Positions 35,150 through 46,975 are shown, counted from the stretch's first letter. The stretch is DNA of 64,000 nt from Anadara kagoshimensis (GCA_021292105.1 CM037870.1:48228508-48292507), one strand, 5' to 3'. Notes: generated by a model from the sequence alone, not told the origin. A program made the numbers and translations.

Positions 35150-36307
35150 AAAAGCGATTTGCATTACGAATATAACTGACAGAAGCTGCTTGTTTTTGTT
35201 TCAAATAGAGGGTACATTTGACGTCAGGATAAAGAAAAATAATTTACTCAATACCAATCGGTTCTAACAACAGAAAGATAAATTATCACAATAAAAATAA
35301 TCTTTAAATTTCCTATTGTATGAAATTAAAACATTTACTATTACATATTATACCAATGGTAATTCTACAGCACTTGACAATCGTCTCGGAATACAATTCC
35401 TCATCAATAGTGCTTGGACCAAAATTGTAAAAACAAAATTTGTTAAAGGATTTAAAAAAATCCAAAGGACCAAAATATGTTTAATCAAATTTCGCTGAGG
35501 CAATGATTGTATATACCTTATGTTTGGCAATTCAGATTTAAACTAGCATTGATTAGTGTAAGAGGTTAATTTGGGTGTTGCCAAGTACATTTTTATAAAT
35601 TTTATAAATTGTTATAAATGATTTCGCCTTTCTGTATAATTAAATGGTTGGTAGCAGCAAACATATACATGTACATGCCTCTCAAACAAGTTATATTAAG
35701 TTACATTTTTGTTTACTATTTTGTTATATTCTGTAATAAGATGGTTTTCATTCTAAATGATCGAATGGCTTGAATCGAATTTTGTAATCAAAAAGGGTAA
35801 CCATCTGATGCTAGTCTATCACTTTGATATCTTCAATTCACATATATTTAATGAGGTGTTATTAATAGTAATATCTAATAGCGATATTAATTACCCCTTT
35901 CAGTATATCTTAAAGTTATGTTTTTATATATATTTTTTTCTTTTTCGAAACATATTTCAACTAATAATCTTGAATGCGCAATCAGAAATCCAAAGCAATC
36001 CTAGTGAATCTGTTCATAGAAAACTGCAGCTAGTTATCCCGCCAAATATCGGTCATGTCAAGGACGTCTGCGTCCAACAATGTATCAATTAACAGACAAT
36101 CAATAAATGACAACGATAAGGATAAGACGGGCGTAAGTGCTTGACGGAACTACGGACAGATCGGATTTAATCTTAGGGTCACATTGGTCAAGATTTTAAT
36201 CTCTGGCCAAACAACAGACTTTTGATCTTGGAACAAAAGAAATCCTTTAACTCTCAATGAAATTGTAGTTTGACGGCGATAGAACGTCTTCTCATTGTTT
36301 TCATATA

Positions 36308-36309
<2 letters not shown>
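35150..36309. other. Gene-less AT-rich interval
   Basis: Short ORFs on both strands without motifs; nothing supported. Confidence 0.45.
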
Positions 36310-36376
<67 letters not shown>

Positions 36377-36378
36377 CA

Positions 36379-36422
<44 letters not shown>
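36310..36422. repeat. Compound (CA)n(GA)n(CA)n(GA)n microsatellite
   Basis: CA and GA blocks alternate twice, suggesting duplication of a CA-GA pair. Confidence 0.97.
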
Positions 36423-36428
<6 letters not shown>

Positions 36429-36671
36429 TATTTTGTTATAAATATAAAACTACACTTTTTCTTTAACATGAAATGTTTGTGAGAAAGAAAAAGATCACTT
36501 GTAAATTTTGGGTACCATATGTACATGTATGTAAATGTATTGTACTTTAGCTAATGAGAGAGGATGTGTGAAATAAATCTGGGTTCAACAGAGCTCCGAC
36601 ACCTAACTGGCATTTTATGATTTTACAAGGATTTTTCAAGGGGGTAAGATGGTAAAGGATGAAACTAACAT

Positions 36672-36820
36672 GTAGTTTACACTTATTTCTTTATGTAAAC
36701 ATTTTATTCGTTAAAATAACACGAATTTCTTGTAGTTTTCTTTCATAGTTTACACTTATTTCTTCATGTAAACATTTTATTCGTTAAAATAACACGAATT
36801 TCTTGTAGTTTTCTTTCAAG
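36672..36820. repeat. 72-bp tandem duplication
   Basis: Two nearly identical copies of a segment holding GTTTACACTTATTTCTT, TGTAAACATTTTATTCGTTA and CACGAATTTCTTGTAGTTTT, differing by very few bases, so a recent event. Confidence 0.92.
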
Positions 36821-36861
36821 TTGTAAGTAAATTTAAAATATATAAAGGCAATATAATTAAT

Positions 36862-36945
36862 ATTGTAGAACTTCGATAACTCGAAGTGCAAGGGACTTCG
36901 ATGATGACTTCAAGTTATCGGGGTACTCGAGTTTTTGAAGTTGAA
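36862..36945. other. Imperfect palindrome, pogo/Tigger-like end
   Basis: GTAGAACTTCGATAACTCGA and the nearby ACTTCAAGTTATCG, GTACTCGAG form overlapping dyads reminiscent of Tigger-type termini. Only one end is visible. Confidence 0.4.
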
Positions 36946-37356
36946 GGATGACGTCACAATGTAGACTGTCATATCTATGCCGGGAGAAATGTTGGATGGT
37001 GTTAAACTATTTACTGATACAATAGTGTAATATGTATCGCATAAAATGATTAAAATCTATTTATTATTTATGTTTTTATAAGGGCTGATGGCGACGACAA
37101 ACGCATACATGTGTATTACCAATACATGATCATAATGCGTTCAAAGAACTGAATCAGATAAACACATTCATGTACATTGTAAACAAAACACATCGTAACT
37201 GATACTTGATACCCGAGACACATATGTAACATATATAAACCATTAAAAATGAAACTCTAACTTGGAGCTCTATAGAAAGCTAAAACACAAAAAGAAAAAT
37301 GTTACTTAGTTAATGAGACATCTCCATATCAAGGATGTAAAGTGGTCGGCGAGTAC

Positions 37357-37358
<2 letters not shown>
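36946..37358. other. No recognisable feature
   Basis: Nothing supported. Confidence 0.4.
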
Positions 37359-37387
<29 letters not shown>

Positions 37388-37393
37388 TGGGGG
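37359..37393. repeat. Long G homopolymer
   Basis: About 29 G in a row, then T and five or more G. It could form G-quadruplex structures and is also a likely site of assembly length error. Confidence 0.95.
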
Positions 37394-37736
37394 AACTACG
37401 GACCTTCAACAAGCGAGTTGAAAAACGTCTAAAAAACTAAACATGCGTCTTTCTAAAGTGCTTTTTAACTTTGCTTTGAACTTGGATCGGTGTTTGTTTG
37501 TGATTATCTATGACCTCACGAATGAGTGGCCTTCAGCGCCCTGATCATTATAGCTGAAGCGCAGGTTCACGTTATTAGCTATTGTTCTGTTAGCAAACAA
37601 ATTTTCAATTCTTTCTTATTCTCCGTATCACACTTCATCGATTATTAAAAAAAAATTATTTTCACATATATAAGCAAACAATACATTGGAGAGGTTTAGT
37701 AAATTCAATTTTTCAAAGTAACAAGATACCAGATGT

Positions 37737-37737
<1 letters not shown>
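37394..37737. other. No recognisable feature
   Basis: Nothing supported. Confidence 0.4.

Positions 37738-37772
<35 letters not shown>
37738..37772. repeat. (TA)n microsatellite
   Basis: Uninterrupted TA run. Confidence 0.96.
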
Positions 37773-37777
<5 letters not shown>

Positions 37778-37993
37778 CATTAAGTGTGATGATCACCACG
37801 ACAAAGTTAATATGGGAACGTCATTTTGAACATTTGTTGGTGGTCAACCCACGACATCATTACCATAGGAATTGATATATATTTGTGCATGAACCTTTCC
37901 AACAAAATTCAGCTGTCCTTGTTAATGGTTACTATGGGTACAGATCATATGTTTTTCTCAATTTTGTTTTGTTTTGTTTTGTATTTTAAAGTA

Positions 37994-38312
37994 GCGGTAG
38001 CTCAGTTGATAGAGTGCTCACTCCGTTAGTGGTAGGTCGTGGGTTCGAACAACGACCGGGTTTGACCCAAGATTGGAAAGTGGTAGTGACCGTTATTTCG
38101 CCAAGCACTCGGCATTACGAAATGAAAGTCATGGTTCTTTCTGATGGGAACTTAAAATAAACGAGGTCCCGTGTCACGGTGGGCTTGACACGATAAAGAA
38201 CTTTGCTGTATAATGCCATCAGCGCAATGCACGGGCAAAGTTTTTGCACCTTTGCCTATAGCTGGCGACTTCTCCATATAGGTGAAATATTCTTGACTGG
38301 GACGCTAAACAC
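37994..38312 (+). mobile_element. tRNA-derived SINE, full length, best preserved
   Basis: The head GCGGTAGCTCAGTTGATAG contains a good RNA polymerase III A box (37998-38014), and GGGTTCGAAC at 38041-38050 is the B box, 40 bp further on, as in a tRNA. The middle carries GCCAAGCACTCGGCATTACG and CCCGTGTCACGG; the tail is GTGAAATATTCTTGACTG then GGACGCTAAAC. The tRNA-like part does not fold into a full tRNA with a matching acceptor stem, so it is a SINE, not a tRNA gene. All seven copies share the tail, which presumably binds a partner LINE's RT. Confidence 0.9.
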
Positions 38313-38429
38313 TCATCAATATAAAGTATATGCATGTAGATTATTGTGATCTAATGAATATCTCCGATGAATTCGTGACCGACCAGATAATCATCTACTA
38401 CAATATAGTAATCCATTGTCAGCCATATT

Positions 38430-38493
38430 CAACGTTCTGAATTGTAAATTTTTGAATAGTTCATTCAGAAAATTAAAAAATGTTTAATAAGAC
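38430..38493. mobile_element. Degenerate hairpin element, TTGTAAATTTTTGAA subgroup
   Basis: TTGTAAATTTTTGAATAGTT then CATTCAGAAAATTAAAAAAT matches the inner part of the element at 59445-59548; the outer ends are lost. Confidence 0.5.
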
Positions 38494-38559
38494 AGAGCTA
38501 ATAGATAATCTATTGCATATGTCATTAGAAATTTCCGGGAAATGCATACATGGTTTATT

Positions 38560-38850
38560 CTGACCTACTAGATGAACATCTCCAATGAATCTTCAGTTGT
38601 TAAGTTGTTGAAGCACTAAAATACGACGATACAACTAATCTATAAATATTTTTCAGAACCATTTTGTATCTATCATAAATACAGTACAGACCTGTCGAAA
38701 GTTTAACACTAAGTTGACTAAAAGGGGTTGAAGTGACAGAGATGCTGATAGCTCCCCTCGTACATAATTCATGATGATCTACTAGATGAACATCTCCAAT
38801 GAATCCTCATTTAGTAAGCTACTTAAGCACTGAAATACAAACAGACCACA
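38560..38850. repeat. Diverged direct repeat with an internal MITE end
   Basis: CTACTAGATGAACATCTCCA followed by an ATGAATC..CA segment and GCACT(A/G)AAATAC occurs at about 38563 and 38776. Between them, CAGTACAGACCTGTCGAAAG at 38682 is one terminus of the MITE seen complete at 52061-52271. Confidence 0.75.
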
Positions 38851-38993
38851 GATTCATTAATTTTTACAGAGTATTTTATATCTTTTTATAAGTAAACCCA
38901 GGTAAAGACAATCAGTATTTGGTGTGAATATATCTAAATCAGATCTCACAGTCTTGTTATTTTTCTACATTATTGAATTATTTTGTTTCCTTA

Positions 38994-39289
38994 CAGGGGC
39001 GGATACAGGATTTGTTGAAAGGGGGGGGGGTGAGAACTATCCAGGATTTTTTTAAAGGGGGGTTGAGATCTATACAGGATTTTTTAAAGGGAGGGTTGAG
39101 AATTATATCAATGCTAGATGCGCGCGCCGAAGGCGCGAGCTTCCAGAGACGATGGGTCTAGGGCAGAGCCCCGATGGGGGCCAAGAAAATAATTTTAATC
39201 AGTCAATATCTCACTCTCTCTCTCTCTTTAAATTGTTCAAAGGGGGGGGGGTTGCAACCCCCGCAACCCCTCCCCTAAATCCGCCACTG
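38994..39289. mobile_element. TIR element CAGKGGCGGAT, TSD CCTTA
   Basis: The left end CAGGGGCGGATACAGG and right end CCTAAATCCGCCACTG are inverted repeats. CCTTA is duplicated at 38989-38993 and 39290-39294. The interior is G-run rich, with three copies of a CAGGATTTTTTAAAGGGG-like block and a GCGCGCGCCGAAGGCGCG palindrome. No transposase is present, so it is non-autonomous. Confidence 0.85.
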
Positions 39290-39294
39290 CCTTA

Positions 39295-41170
39295 TAAAAG
39301 TTGAAATAAAAAGGAAAGTCAATGCGCCGTAGCAACATACTTTTTACCCTCACACCTTAACAAAGATCAGTGTCTATAGCTATCAACCTGTAGTATCAAT
39401 AACATCTAATCTTTAGACAGCTGAAAATAATTGAAACCGTTCTTAAATTACTTTTACATGTCCGACCAATTGACCATGTTAACAATTTAAGTATTTTTAT
39501 TTGACCCTAAAAGGTCAAGGGTTACCAAGCTTGACCTGTCCACAATGACTTTATGAGAACAGTTGTTATTTCATATTTAAGCCCTTTTATCCTTCGAATC
39601 ATTCACAAAAAATAATAATTGCTTTTTGGAAAATTGAAATATTATCCATATGCCATTTTTAAACTTGCCCGTTCTAAGGGTCAGCTTGACCCTGAGTTCA
39701 TAAAAAGACAAGAAAAGAATATTGGCGAGGACTTTTGAAGCTGCAAAAAATATCCCATTGTGTGGGTCAATTCTGAGGACTATTCATCACACACAGACAG
39801 GTGTGAATTTTCTGAAACTGTAGTTTTATTACCTTTTGAAATGTGCAAGTTTTTGTCTGCACAGATTTATAGTCTAAATCGTTATTTAATTTAGAATTCG
39901 TTTTAGTAAAAGGCGGTGAAGTGGAACAATATGTCAGGTGGATCATTTCCCATATGCACCGTTGACTGCAATTTATCATATTCACGAATTGGTTCAAAAA
40001 CACATCATTATAAATAGGCAGTGCCCAATATTCACAAAAGATGCACAAAATGATTTTGCGCTGTTTTTTATTTATTAATTTCTTTTAACTATTTATTTAT
40101 TTAAAAAATATTCAGTTTTTAGTTTTAATTGTCATTAAAAAAAATAAAAAGGAAATATTATCCAATAATTTATCGCTGTTTCTGTATTTTAACACAGAAC
40201 CAGTATCGATGCGTTTCCGAAATTTTAGTTTAATCACAGAAAACAGCTTAAAACATCGCTCGGACACGCCCATCATGTAACCAGACATCAACTGTCTGAT
40301 AAATCAACCAATCTCGAAAAACTACGATGTAACTATTACTTATAGTATGAAGAAAAAAAAATATACGAATCGTAACTATACATAAAAATCTTTTTTGTAT
40401 TATTATTATTATTATTATTCCACCATCGGTATTGTTAGACAGATATTGTTTTCTTATGACAAATAATTATAGTTTATTTTTAAACAAAACCTAAATAAAA
40501 CGCCAATTCATTGGTAAACACGCACTATAAGATATGACAGCTGATAAGCCGCAAGAACACTATGACCAATTCTAAGATTATTTATTTTCTGGACAACATT
40601 TTCAGTTGATGCAACTGAGACAATAAATCATGTTTTCTGATTCTGTAGTAGGTAAAGTTCAGGGCAACCTAACCTGGTATGTGTTTGTCTATCTGGGTAA
40701 TACATCATATGTCTAAAGCTTTCTAACAACATTTCCAATAATTGCTCGTTCCTAGAGGATAATTTTCATCTTCCCTTGCATGAAGTCCCATAAAATGTGT
40801 CAGTTTGGCTTTTGAAGCCAGTGGTAGCACGAATGTATTGATTGCATGCAAAGAGATTATTTCACAGCGGTCAAAATATACCAAGTTCACACGGACGGTC
40901 ACTGGTCAGATGGAATTCTTACTAATAACGTCATTTGTTAAGTCGTAATTGTTTTAACTTCCCCGTTCGTTCTTCCTTAACATAATTAGAAATTCTAAAC
41001 TGATGGGCGGTCTGGGAAGTATTATTTGTTGTTAAAGTTGGAGTGCCAATTTATCCATAGTGATCCCCTCCTTAAATTCAGAAAATAAATATAAAAGACA
41101 GAAATAAATTTCTATATATTTTTTAACTGATGATTTTTTAAAAATAGACATATATATTAAATAAGAAGAT
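39295..41170. other. Gene-less AT-rich interval
   Basis: (ATT)n at about 40399-40420. Nothing else supported. Confidence 0.45.
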
Positions 41171-41462
41171 AAAAACAAACATACTAATCCATGTCCGAAT
41201 CACAATCCAGAAGCAAAATAAAAACCTTTGAAACTGACAAGTTAGGTTAAACACGCGAGCTTTCACCAGGGAAGTGAGACACGGGCGCTCTGGAATGGTA
41301 AGCCTCTCCTGTTTAGCTCGCTACATCCACCAAGTTTGTAATAAAAATTGAGTAAAAAGAACATGGATATATATCCAGGGTAATCCTGGACACAGAGACG
41401 CCAAACTTATTAACAATACTATGATGACGGCCATAAAACTTTTTGAGGGCCCCGATCAGCCA
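41171..41462 (-). mobile_element. RT-retroelement 3' part, antisense (copy 4)
   Basis: Reading on minus from 41462: the last coding block (inverse of TGGCCGTCATCATAGTATTG, the YGRHH-type segment), then the non-coding end (GAAGTGAGAC inverse) and the terminal inverse of AATCCATGTCCGAATCACAA at 41187. The RT active site is not included. Confidence 0.82.
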
Positions 41463-42132
41463 ATATACCTCGGATCCTAGAAGATGTTTGATGGTCCAGA
41501 CCCATGGATAAAATGTAAACCGAATACTAGTAGCGTACTATCTCTAGTCTATATGTAATTGTCACTTGACTATCTAGATGAGCACGGACATTAAAATCCA
41601 TTTTTGTTTTTATGATATGTTATTAGTGGCTTAAAACGCCACGATTCATAAATTGTGGATTTAATTCAAAACCCTGCACAATGATAAAACCATTAACAAC
41701 ATTGCAGATTCTAAAAAAAATGGTCCATGTCAAACCCCTTTATAATGACAAACTTTGAACAAATGGCGGTATACTGCACTTCAATGTGACCAAGCTTTGA
41801 GATAACCCACAATTCAAATTTAATTCAATTGAACAATACAACACAATATCAATATAATCATAACACCAGTGTCCACCAAAAGTCGGCTTTGTTTTAATAA
41901 AGCACATGTGTGTATGTGTTTGTATTTTCTTGTTTCTTGTTGTTTGGCATTGACCTGCACTGTGCTGTGTCTTGTCTTGATTTGCCTGTCAACAGTTTAA
42001 CACCAAACTAGCTAATCATCTCGGTCTCTCTTTAGTTATATATCGACGACTTTTCGAAAAATTAAAATTAATAATAAAAACAATCAAACAAAATTATCGC
42101 ATTTCAATAGTAGGCGTGTGCAATACAGATGT
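41463..42132. other. No recognisable feature
   Basis: Nothing supported. Confidence 0.4.
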
Positions 42133-42293
42133 CAGTCCAACCTTCCTTAAAAACCACCTCTATATAAGAGCACCTGATTATAAAGGCCAGTAGAATTGTA
42201 TAACAATTGTTCTTTATTCATACTATTTGAACCTGTATATAAAGGCCACTTTTACTGGTTCCCGTGGTTGGCCTTTATAGATAGGTTTGACTG
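42133..42293. mobile_element. Short pogo-like TIR element
   Basis: The left end CAGTCCAACCTTCC and right end ATAGGTTTGACTG are imperfect inverted repeats; TA follows the right end. CCACCTCTATATAAGAGCAC and GGCCTTTATAG blocks match 14998-15060. It is about 160 bp, too short to encode a transposase. Confidence 0.6.
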
Positions 42294-42514
42294 TATATAC
42301 ATTAGGGACTATTACTGGAATTATAAGTATATACCAAACGAAAGCGTCAAATCAAGAACAAAAATTTACACTTTTAATCTTAAAAAAGAAATCAGACGAT
42401 TCTATAAAGAAATAATTTAAGGTGCGTTGTGACGTGTTTTAAACAAGGTGAGGTTTTCCTTGATTCATGTAAGGGAAACCGTCTTTAATTAATAAATAAA
42501 TGGATCTGATCTAT

Positions 42515-42756
42515 GTATAGGTAAACAACATTGACCTGTCCGTTTGGCCTTTCATTAGGTATATTCATATAGGAGGGTCCACCCAATACATGGGTAGTGT
42601 TGAGGTTCGCGGTTAATACATTTACACATTACCCATGATGCGTGTTCGTAACATATAGACGAAGTTTACACGCGTGATCCCTATTCTTAAATCAACTCGT
42701 CCATAATGAATATTTAAATCAAATGTCAAACGGACAGGTCAATGTTTGCCTACACA
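42515..42756. mobile_element. MITE-like TIR element
   Basis: TGACCTGTCCGTTTG near the left end (42532) is mirrored by CAAACGGACAGGTCA near the right (42726-42740). The match extends outward as TAGGTAAACA / TGTTTGCCTA. About 240 bp, no ORF. Confidence 0.75.
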
Positions 42757-42784
42757 GTATGTTTTTATTGTTAAAAAACAAAAA

Positions 42785-42990
42785 ATACTAAGGCAGTACA
42801 ATCAAAAACAAACAAACCAATCAATGGTCAAACCAAAATCCTAAAGCAAAGTAAAAAAAAAAAACATGTCCAAACCCAAATCCCACTTTGAAACTGGCAA
42901 ATTAGGATAATCACGTGAACTTCCACCAGGGGAGTGAGACCGGGTAATCCAGGAGGGTAAGTAAACCCGTCACGAATGTAATCAAAATTT
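42785..42990 (-). mobile_element. RT-retroelement 3' end, antisense (copy 5)
   Basis: AAACATGTCCAAACCCAAAT, CTTTGAAACTGGCAAATTAG, CGTGAACTTCCACC and GTGAGACCGGGT correspond to the inverse of the element's non-coding 3' end. No coding part. Confidence 0.78.
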
Positions 42991-43907
42991 AAAGTACTGT
43001 GGGGGAAATGATATTATGCTAAATATATCTGGATGGTCTTAATCCTGATTTGATTTTGCATCCGGATACGATCGTGTTTAGTGCAACCCAGTGACATATG
43101 GATATGACATCGTTTACACATGCTTTTGTTATTGTGTCCTGTACTTCTTGTGCTGCATCCGTCATGTGATAATTCTTTATGCATTATGCCATGTAACATT
43201 CAAAAACAGTACATTGCAATTGTACCACATTCAAGCTAGTTACTTTCCTATCATTAAACTTACATCAAAACGCCATAAAAACCACAAATAATATATAAAC
43301 CAAATTTTAAAATTCTTTAAAAGCCCTATTCATAATAAATTCACATGATAACCTTGAAGCATCTTAACAGTAACACGAGACACAAGTGTTTATGTGCAAT
43401 TTGAAAATGTTGTCTTTAGCAGTTAATTTGTCTTAATGTTCCAGATGCCATTTGTTAATTAGAATCAATTAACACTACATAACATTTCAAACTTGTCGAT
43501 GAGATGTTTAAAATATTGGATATGTCAGTACGCTGGACCATATTTCAAATTGTTACGACAACTTTGAAGATAAGGATTTCATTGGCTACCATAATTATAG
43601 GGTTACTTATCTATCTATCTGATATTTAGCGTGTTATAAATGATGAGACATGATATCTCTTAGAGTGTTAAATGTGTCAATTTTTTGTCGAATTGTACTT
43701 AAATTGTCATCAAAAGATAGCCGTGACATGGATTTCATGATAAATACAGAGTTCAAGAAAGCGTTTAAATTCTGAATAAATTTATCATACGGTTTGTGGC
43801 GGTAGAGTGCGTGGTGAGTTTAAACGAATATGTAAAATTGAAAAGGTTCTAAAATGTTTTAGTGCACAGCAAACTACAATTATGTATGACATCCCGTCTC
43901 AACAATC
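42991..43907. other. AT-rich spacer, one possible hairpin remnant
   Basis: GTCATGTGATAATTC and CATTCAAAAACAGTACATTG at 43160-43217 resemble a degraded hairpin element. Nothing else recognised. Confidence 0.35.
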
Positions 43908-44030
43908 TAGAACAAATGAAATATGTAACCAAACAAACTCAATCCTCCAGAATTTTTTTTTATCAAACCAGCTTACCAGTCGAGAACAAACAATAAAATA
44001 TGTTATAAATCAAAAACAAACATACTAATG
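43908..44030. repeat. Degenerate 43-bp units next to RT copy 6
   Basis: Three weak units (TCTAGAACAAATG..., TCCAGAATTTT..., TCGAGAACAAACAATAAAAT) resemble the CCAGAATCAACAATACAATG unit of the satellite at 44776. They lie exactly at the 3' terminus of the antisense RT copy. Confidence 0.55.
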
Positions 44031-44745
44031 CATGTCCAAATCACAATTCAAAAGCAAAGTAAAAACTTTGAAACTGACAAATCAGGTTAAAAACGCGAAC
44101 TTCCACCAGGGAAGTGAGACCGGTGTCCCGGAAGGGTATGTTCATCTTGTTTAGATAAGGTTATGATAATAATATATCATAAATAAATAACTGTGCAACC
44201 ACGTGTCATGTTTACTTGACTGACTGACGTCATCTACAGTATATAACTGACGTCACACATACGTCATACAGCATACTTTACATCATACAAATCTATATAC
44301 AGGGACCATATCACAACAGATAGCTTCACCTGCCACGCGTGTAATCAAAACGAAGAGTGAAAGGAACTATTGACCGTCAAATACCGGTACATCCAAGTGA
44401 ATCCTGGACACAGAGACATAATACTTATTAATAAATTAGTGATGACGGCCATATATCTTTTTGAGGACCCTGTTAAGCCTAAACTTGCAATATCCATGCT
44501 TCGTCGTATAAAGTCCTCGTAGTGGGAATAAGCTTTATACGGAGTATTAATTGGGGAACAAATACACCATGAACAGGTATATTTCTGCATAGAAAAGAAA
44601 ATTTGACAATAGAAAATAAGTTTGGGCGTCATAACTACTATGAAGCAGAACTTGGAGAATCAGTCGTGATTTAGTTTCAAGCTCGCTAGGATAGATGGCA
44701 TTCACAAAATCTCCAAATTTAGGATTATTAAGAGATACAAATGTA
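44031..44745 (-). mobile_element. RT retroelement, antisense (copy 6), with a 155-bp insertion
   Basis: On minus, from about 44745: the region just after YIDD (inverse of CTCCAAATTTAGGATTATT), the ELEIKD-type segment, the PAYGV and HYEDF blocks (partly in one frame, 44632-44345), the YGRHH segment, then the 3' non-coding end. Several frameshifts are present, so it is a pseudogene. The 3' part is split by an insertion at about 44161-44316. Confidence 0.82.
44161..44316. mobile_element. Small insertion rich in TGACGTCA, possible TSD AGATA
   Basis: It interrupts the conserved RT 3' end between TTGTTTAGATA and AGATAGCTTCACC, so AGATA is probably duplicated. Inside lie TGACGTCAT, TGACGTCAC and ACGTCA motifs. 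The ends are weakly inverted (GTTATGATA / TATCACAAC). Confidence 0.6.
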
Positions 44746-44769
44746 TACCCAATTATATTCCTAAATTAC

Positions 44770-45940
44770 CGACCTAGAACAAACAACAATATTTGTAATC
44801 AACCAAGCATACCAGTCCAGAATCTACGACACAATGTGTAACTAAACAAGCTTTTCAGTCCAGAATCAATAACACAATGTGTAATCAACCAAGCATACCA
44901 ATTTGTAATTAACCAAGCCTACCAGTCCAGAATCAACAACACAATGTGTAATTAACCAAGCCTACCAGTCCAGAATCAACAATACAATGTGTAATCAACC
45001 AAGCCTACCAGAGCAGAATCAACAATACAATGTGTAATCAACCAAGCCTACCAGTCCAGAATCACAATACAATGTGTAATCAACCAAGCCTACCAGAGCA
45101 GAATCAACAATACAATGTGTAATCAACCAAGCATACCAATTTGTAATTAACCAAGCCTACCAGTCCAGAATCAACAATACAATGTGTAATTAACCAAGCC
45201 TACCAGTCCAGAATCAACAACACAATGTGTAATTAACCAAGCCTACCAGTCCAGAATCAACAATACAATGTGTAATCAACCAAGCCTACCAGAGCAGAAT
45301 CAACAATACAATGTGTAATCAACCAAGCCTACCAGAGCAGAATCAACAATACAATGTGTAATCAACCAAGCCTACCAGTCCAGAATCAACAATACAATGT
45401 GTAATCAACCAAGCCTACCAGAGCAGAATCAACAATACAATGTGTAATCAACCAAGCCTACCAGTCCAGAATCAACAACACAATGTGTAATTAACCAAGC
45501 CTACCAGTCCAGAATCAACAATACAATGTGTAATCAACCAAGCCTACAAGAGCAGAATCAACAATACAATGTGTAATCAACCAAGCCTACCAGAGCAGAA
45601 TCAACAATACAATGTGTAATCAACCAAGCTTGCCAGTCCAGAATCAACAATACAATGTGTAATCAACCAAGCCTACCAGAGCAGAATCAACAATACAATG
45701 TGTAATCAACCAAGCCTACCAGAGCAGAATCAACAACACAATGTGTAATCAACCAAGCATACCAGTCCAGAATCAACAACACAATTTTTAATCAACCAAG
45801 CATACCAGTCCAGAATCAACAACACAATTTTTAATCAACCAAGTCTACCAGTCCAGAATCGACGACACAATTTGTACCCAGTATACCAGTTCAGAAGAAC
45901 TATAAAAATGTGTAATTGATTATAACCATTTTACCTATCG
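44770..45940. repeat. 43-bp satellite (about 26 units) between two RT copies
   Basis: The unit is ACCAGTCCAGAATCAACAAT, then ACAATGTGTAATCAACCAAG and CCT. Two unit types alternate irregularly (ACCAGTCC and ACCAGAGC). Being 43 bp, it opens no long frame. It ends at the 3' terminus of the antisense RT copy at 45945. Confidence 0.95.
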
Positions 45941-45944
45941 AGAA

Positions 45945-46585
45945 AACATACCAGTGCATGTCCATATCACACCCCTAAAAACAAGTTTAAAACCTTTGTA
46001 AACTGGCAAATGAAGTTAAACGAATGCAACTCCACGATAGAAGTGAGGCTGTGTGCTCCGGAATGGTAAGCACCTTCTGTCTAGGTAGCTACATCACCGT
46101 GTCAAAAAAAGAAAAACTGAGAATGAAAGGAACATGGAGATACGGGACGTCAAATATACTCAGGGTAATTGTGGATACAAAAACATTATACTAATCAATA
46201 TTGTGATGACGGCTACAAAACTTTTTAGGGTACCTGATATGCCTATGCTTGCATTCTTCAGTCAACAGTTTTTTGTAAGCAGCTTGCTTCGTTGTATGAA
46301 GTTATCGTGGTGGAATCAAAGTCTACCATTGGTATTAATTTTAACACAAATACATTTACACCATAAGCAGAAGTAGGTGTATTGCTGAGTAGAAAGTAAA
46401 TTTGACAATAGAAAAACGTTGTAGCCTTTAGCGAGTGTTACAATTGAAGTTAACATCCAATTATGAAGCAGAACTTGAAGAATTAGTCTATCTTTTATGT
46501 CAAGCTCAATAAGATTGTTACATTTACATAGACTCCAAATTTAGGGACATAGAACGTCATCTATATATATGTAGATAAAGTACTG
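45945..46585 (-). mobile_element. RT retroelement, antisense (copy 7), starts at YIDD
   Basis: On minus, from 46585: TATATAGATGACGTTCT encodes YIDDVL, followed by diverged SYLD, KLYD, PAYG and YGRHH regions and the non-coding 3' end, which reaches GCATGTCCATATCAC near 45957. It has multiple frameshifts. The plus-strand ORF at 46134-46376 is a shadow. Confidence 0.82.
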
Positions 46586-46589
46586 TATT

Positions 46590-46972
46590 ATGATTTTGTG
46601 ATAGTCTTCTTTTTAGCTTTAACAATTCTGCTTATGATTAAATACTAGTAAATAAATCGTCAAGCAATAGTTTACGGTTTATATCCAATAGTAAACCGAT
46701 GTCTGTCGGACAATTACATTGCGAAACGCGACAATTTATGTCATCCATCAAAAACTATGTAAAACAACTTTTTTCAACTTACCAAGTTGTTTCTTGTGAT
46801 AGAATTTTCATGGTTTGGAAAATCTGTAGAGGGGTCTTCGGTCGCAAAAAGTGGTGCTTTCTATAATATGAATTGTTGCCACAAAATCTAAAGTCTCGAC
46901 TTTATAGACTTTTGTCGAACTCTCATCACCAGTATGGACATTTGCATCCAACAGACAGGAACTTCATATGTA

Positions 46973-46975
<3 letters not shown>
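46590..46975. other. No recognisable feature
   Basis: Nothing supported between the RT copy and the TA run. Confidence 0.4.

Noticed and set aside
37994..38065. A functional tRNA gene
   Set aside because: Good A and B boxes, but no convincing acceptor stem, and it continues into a SINE body shared with other copies.
44770..45940. CRISPR-like array of 43-bp units
   Set aside because: No unique spacers; it is a satellite with two unit types.
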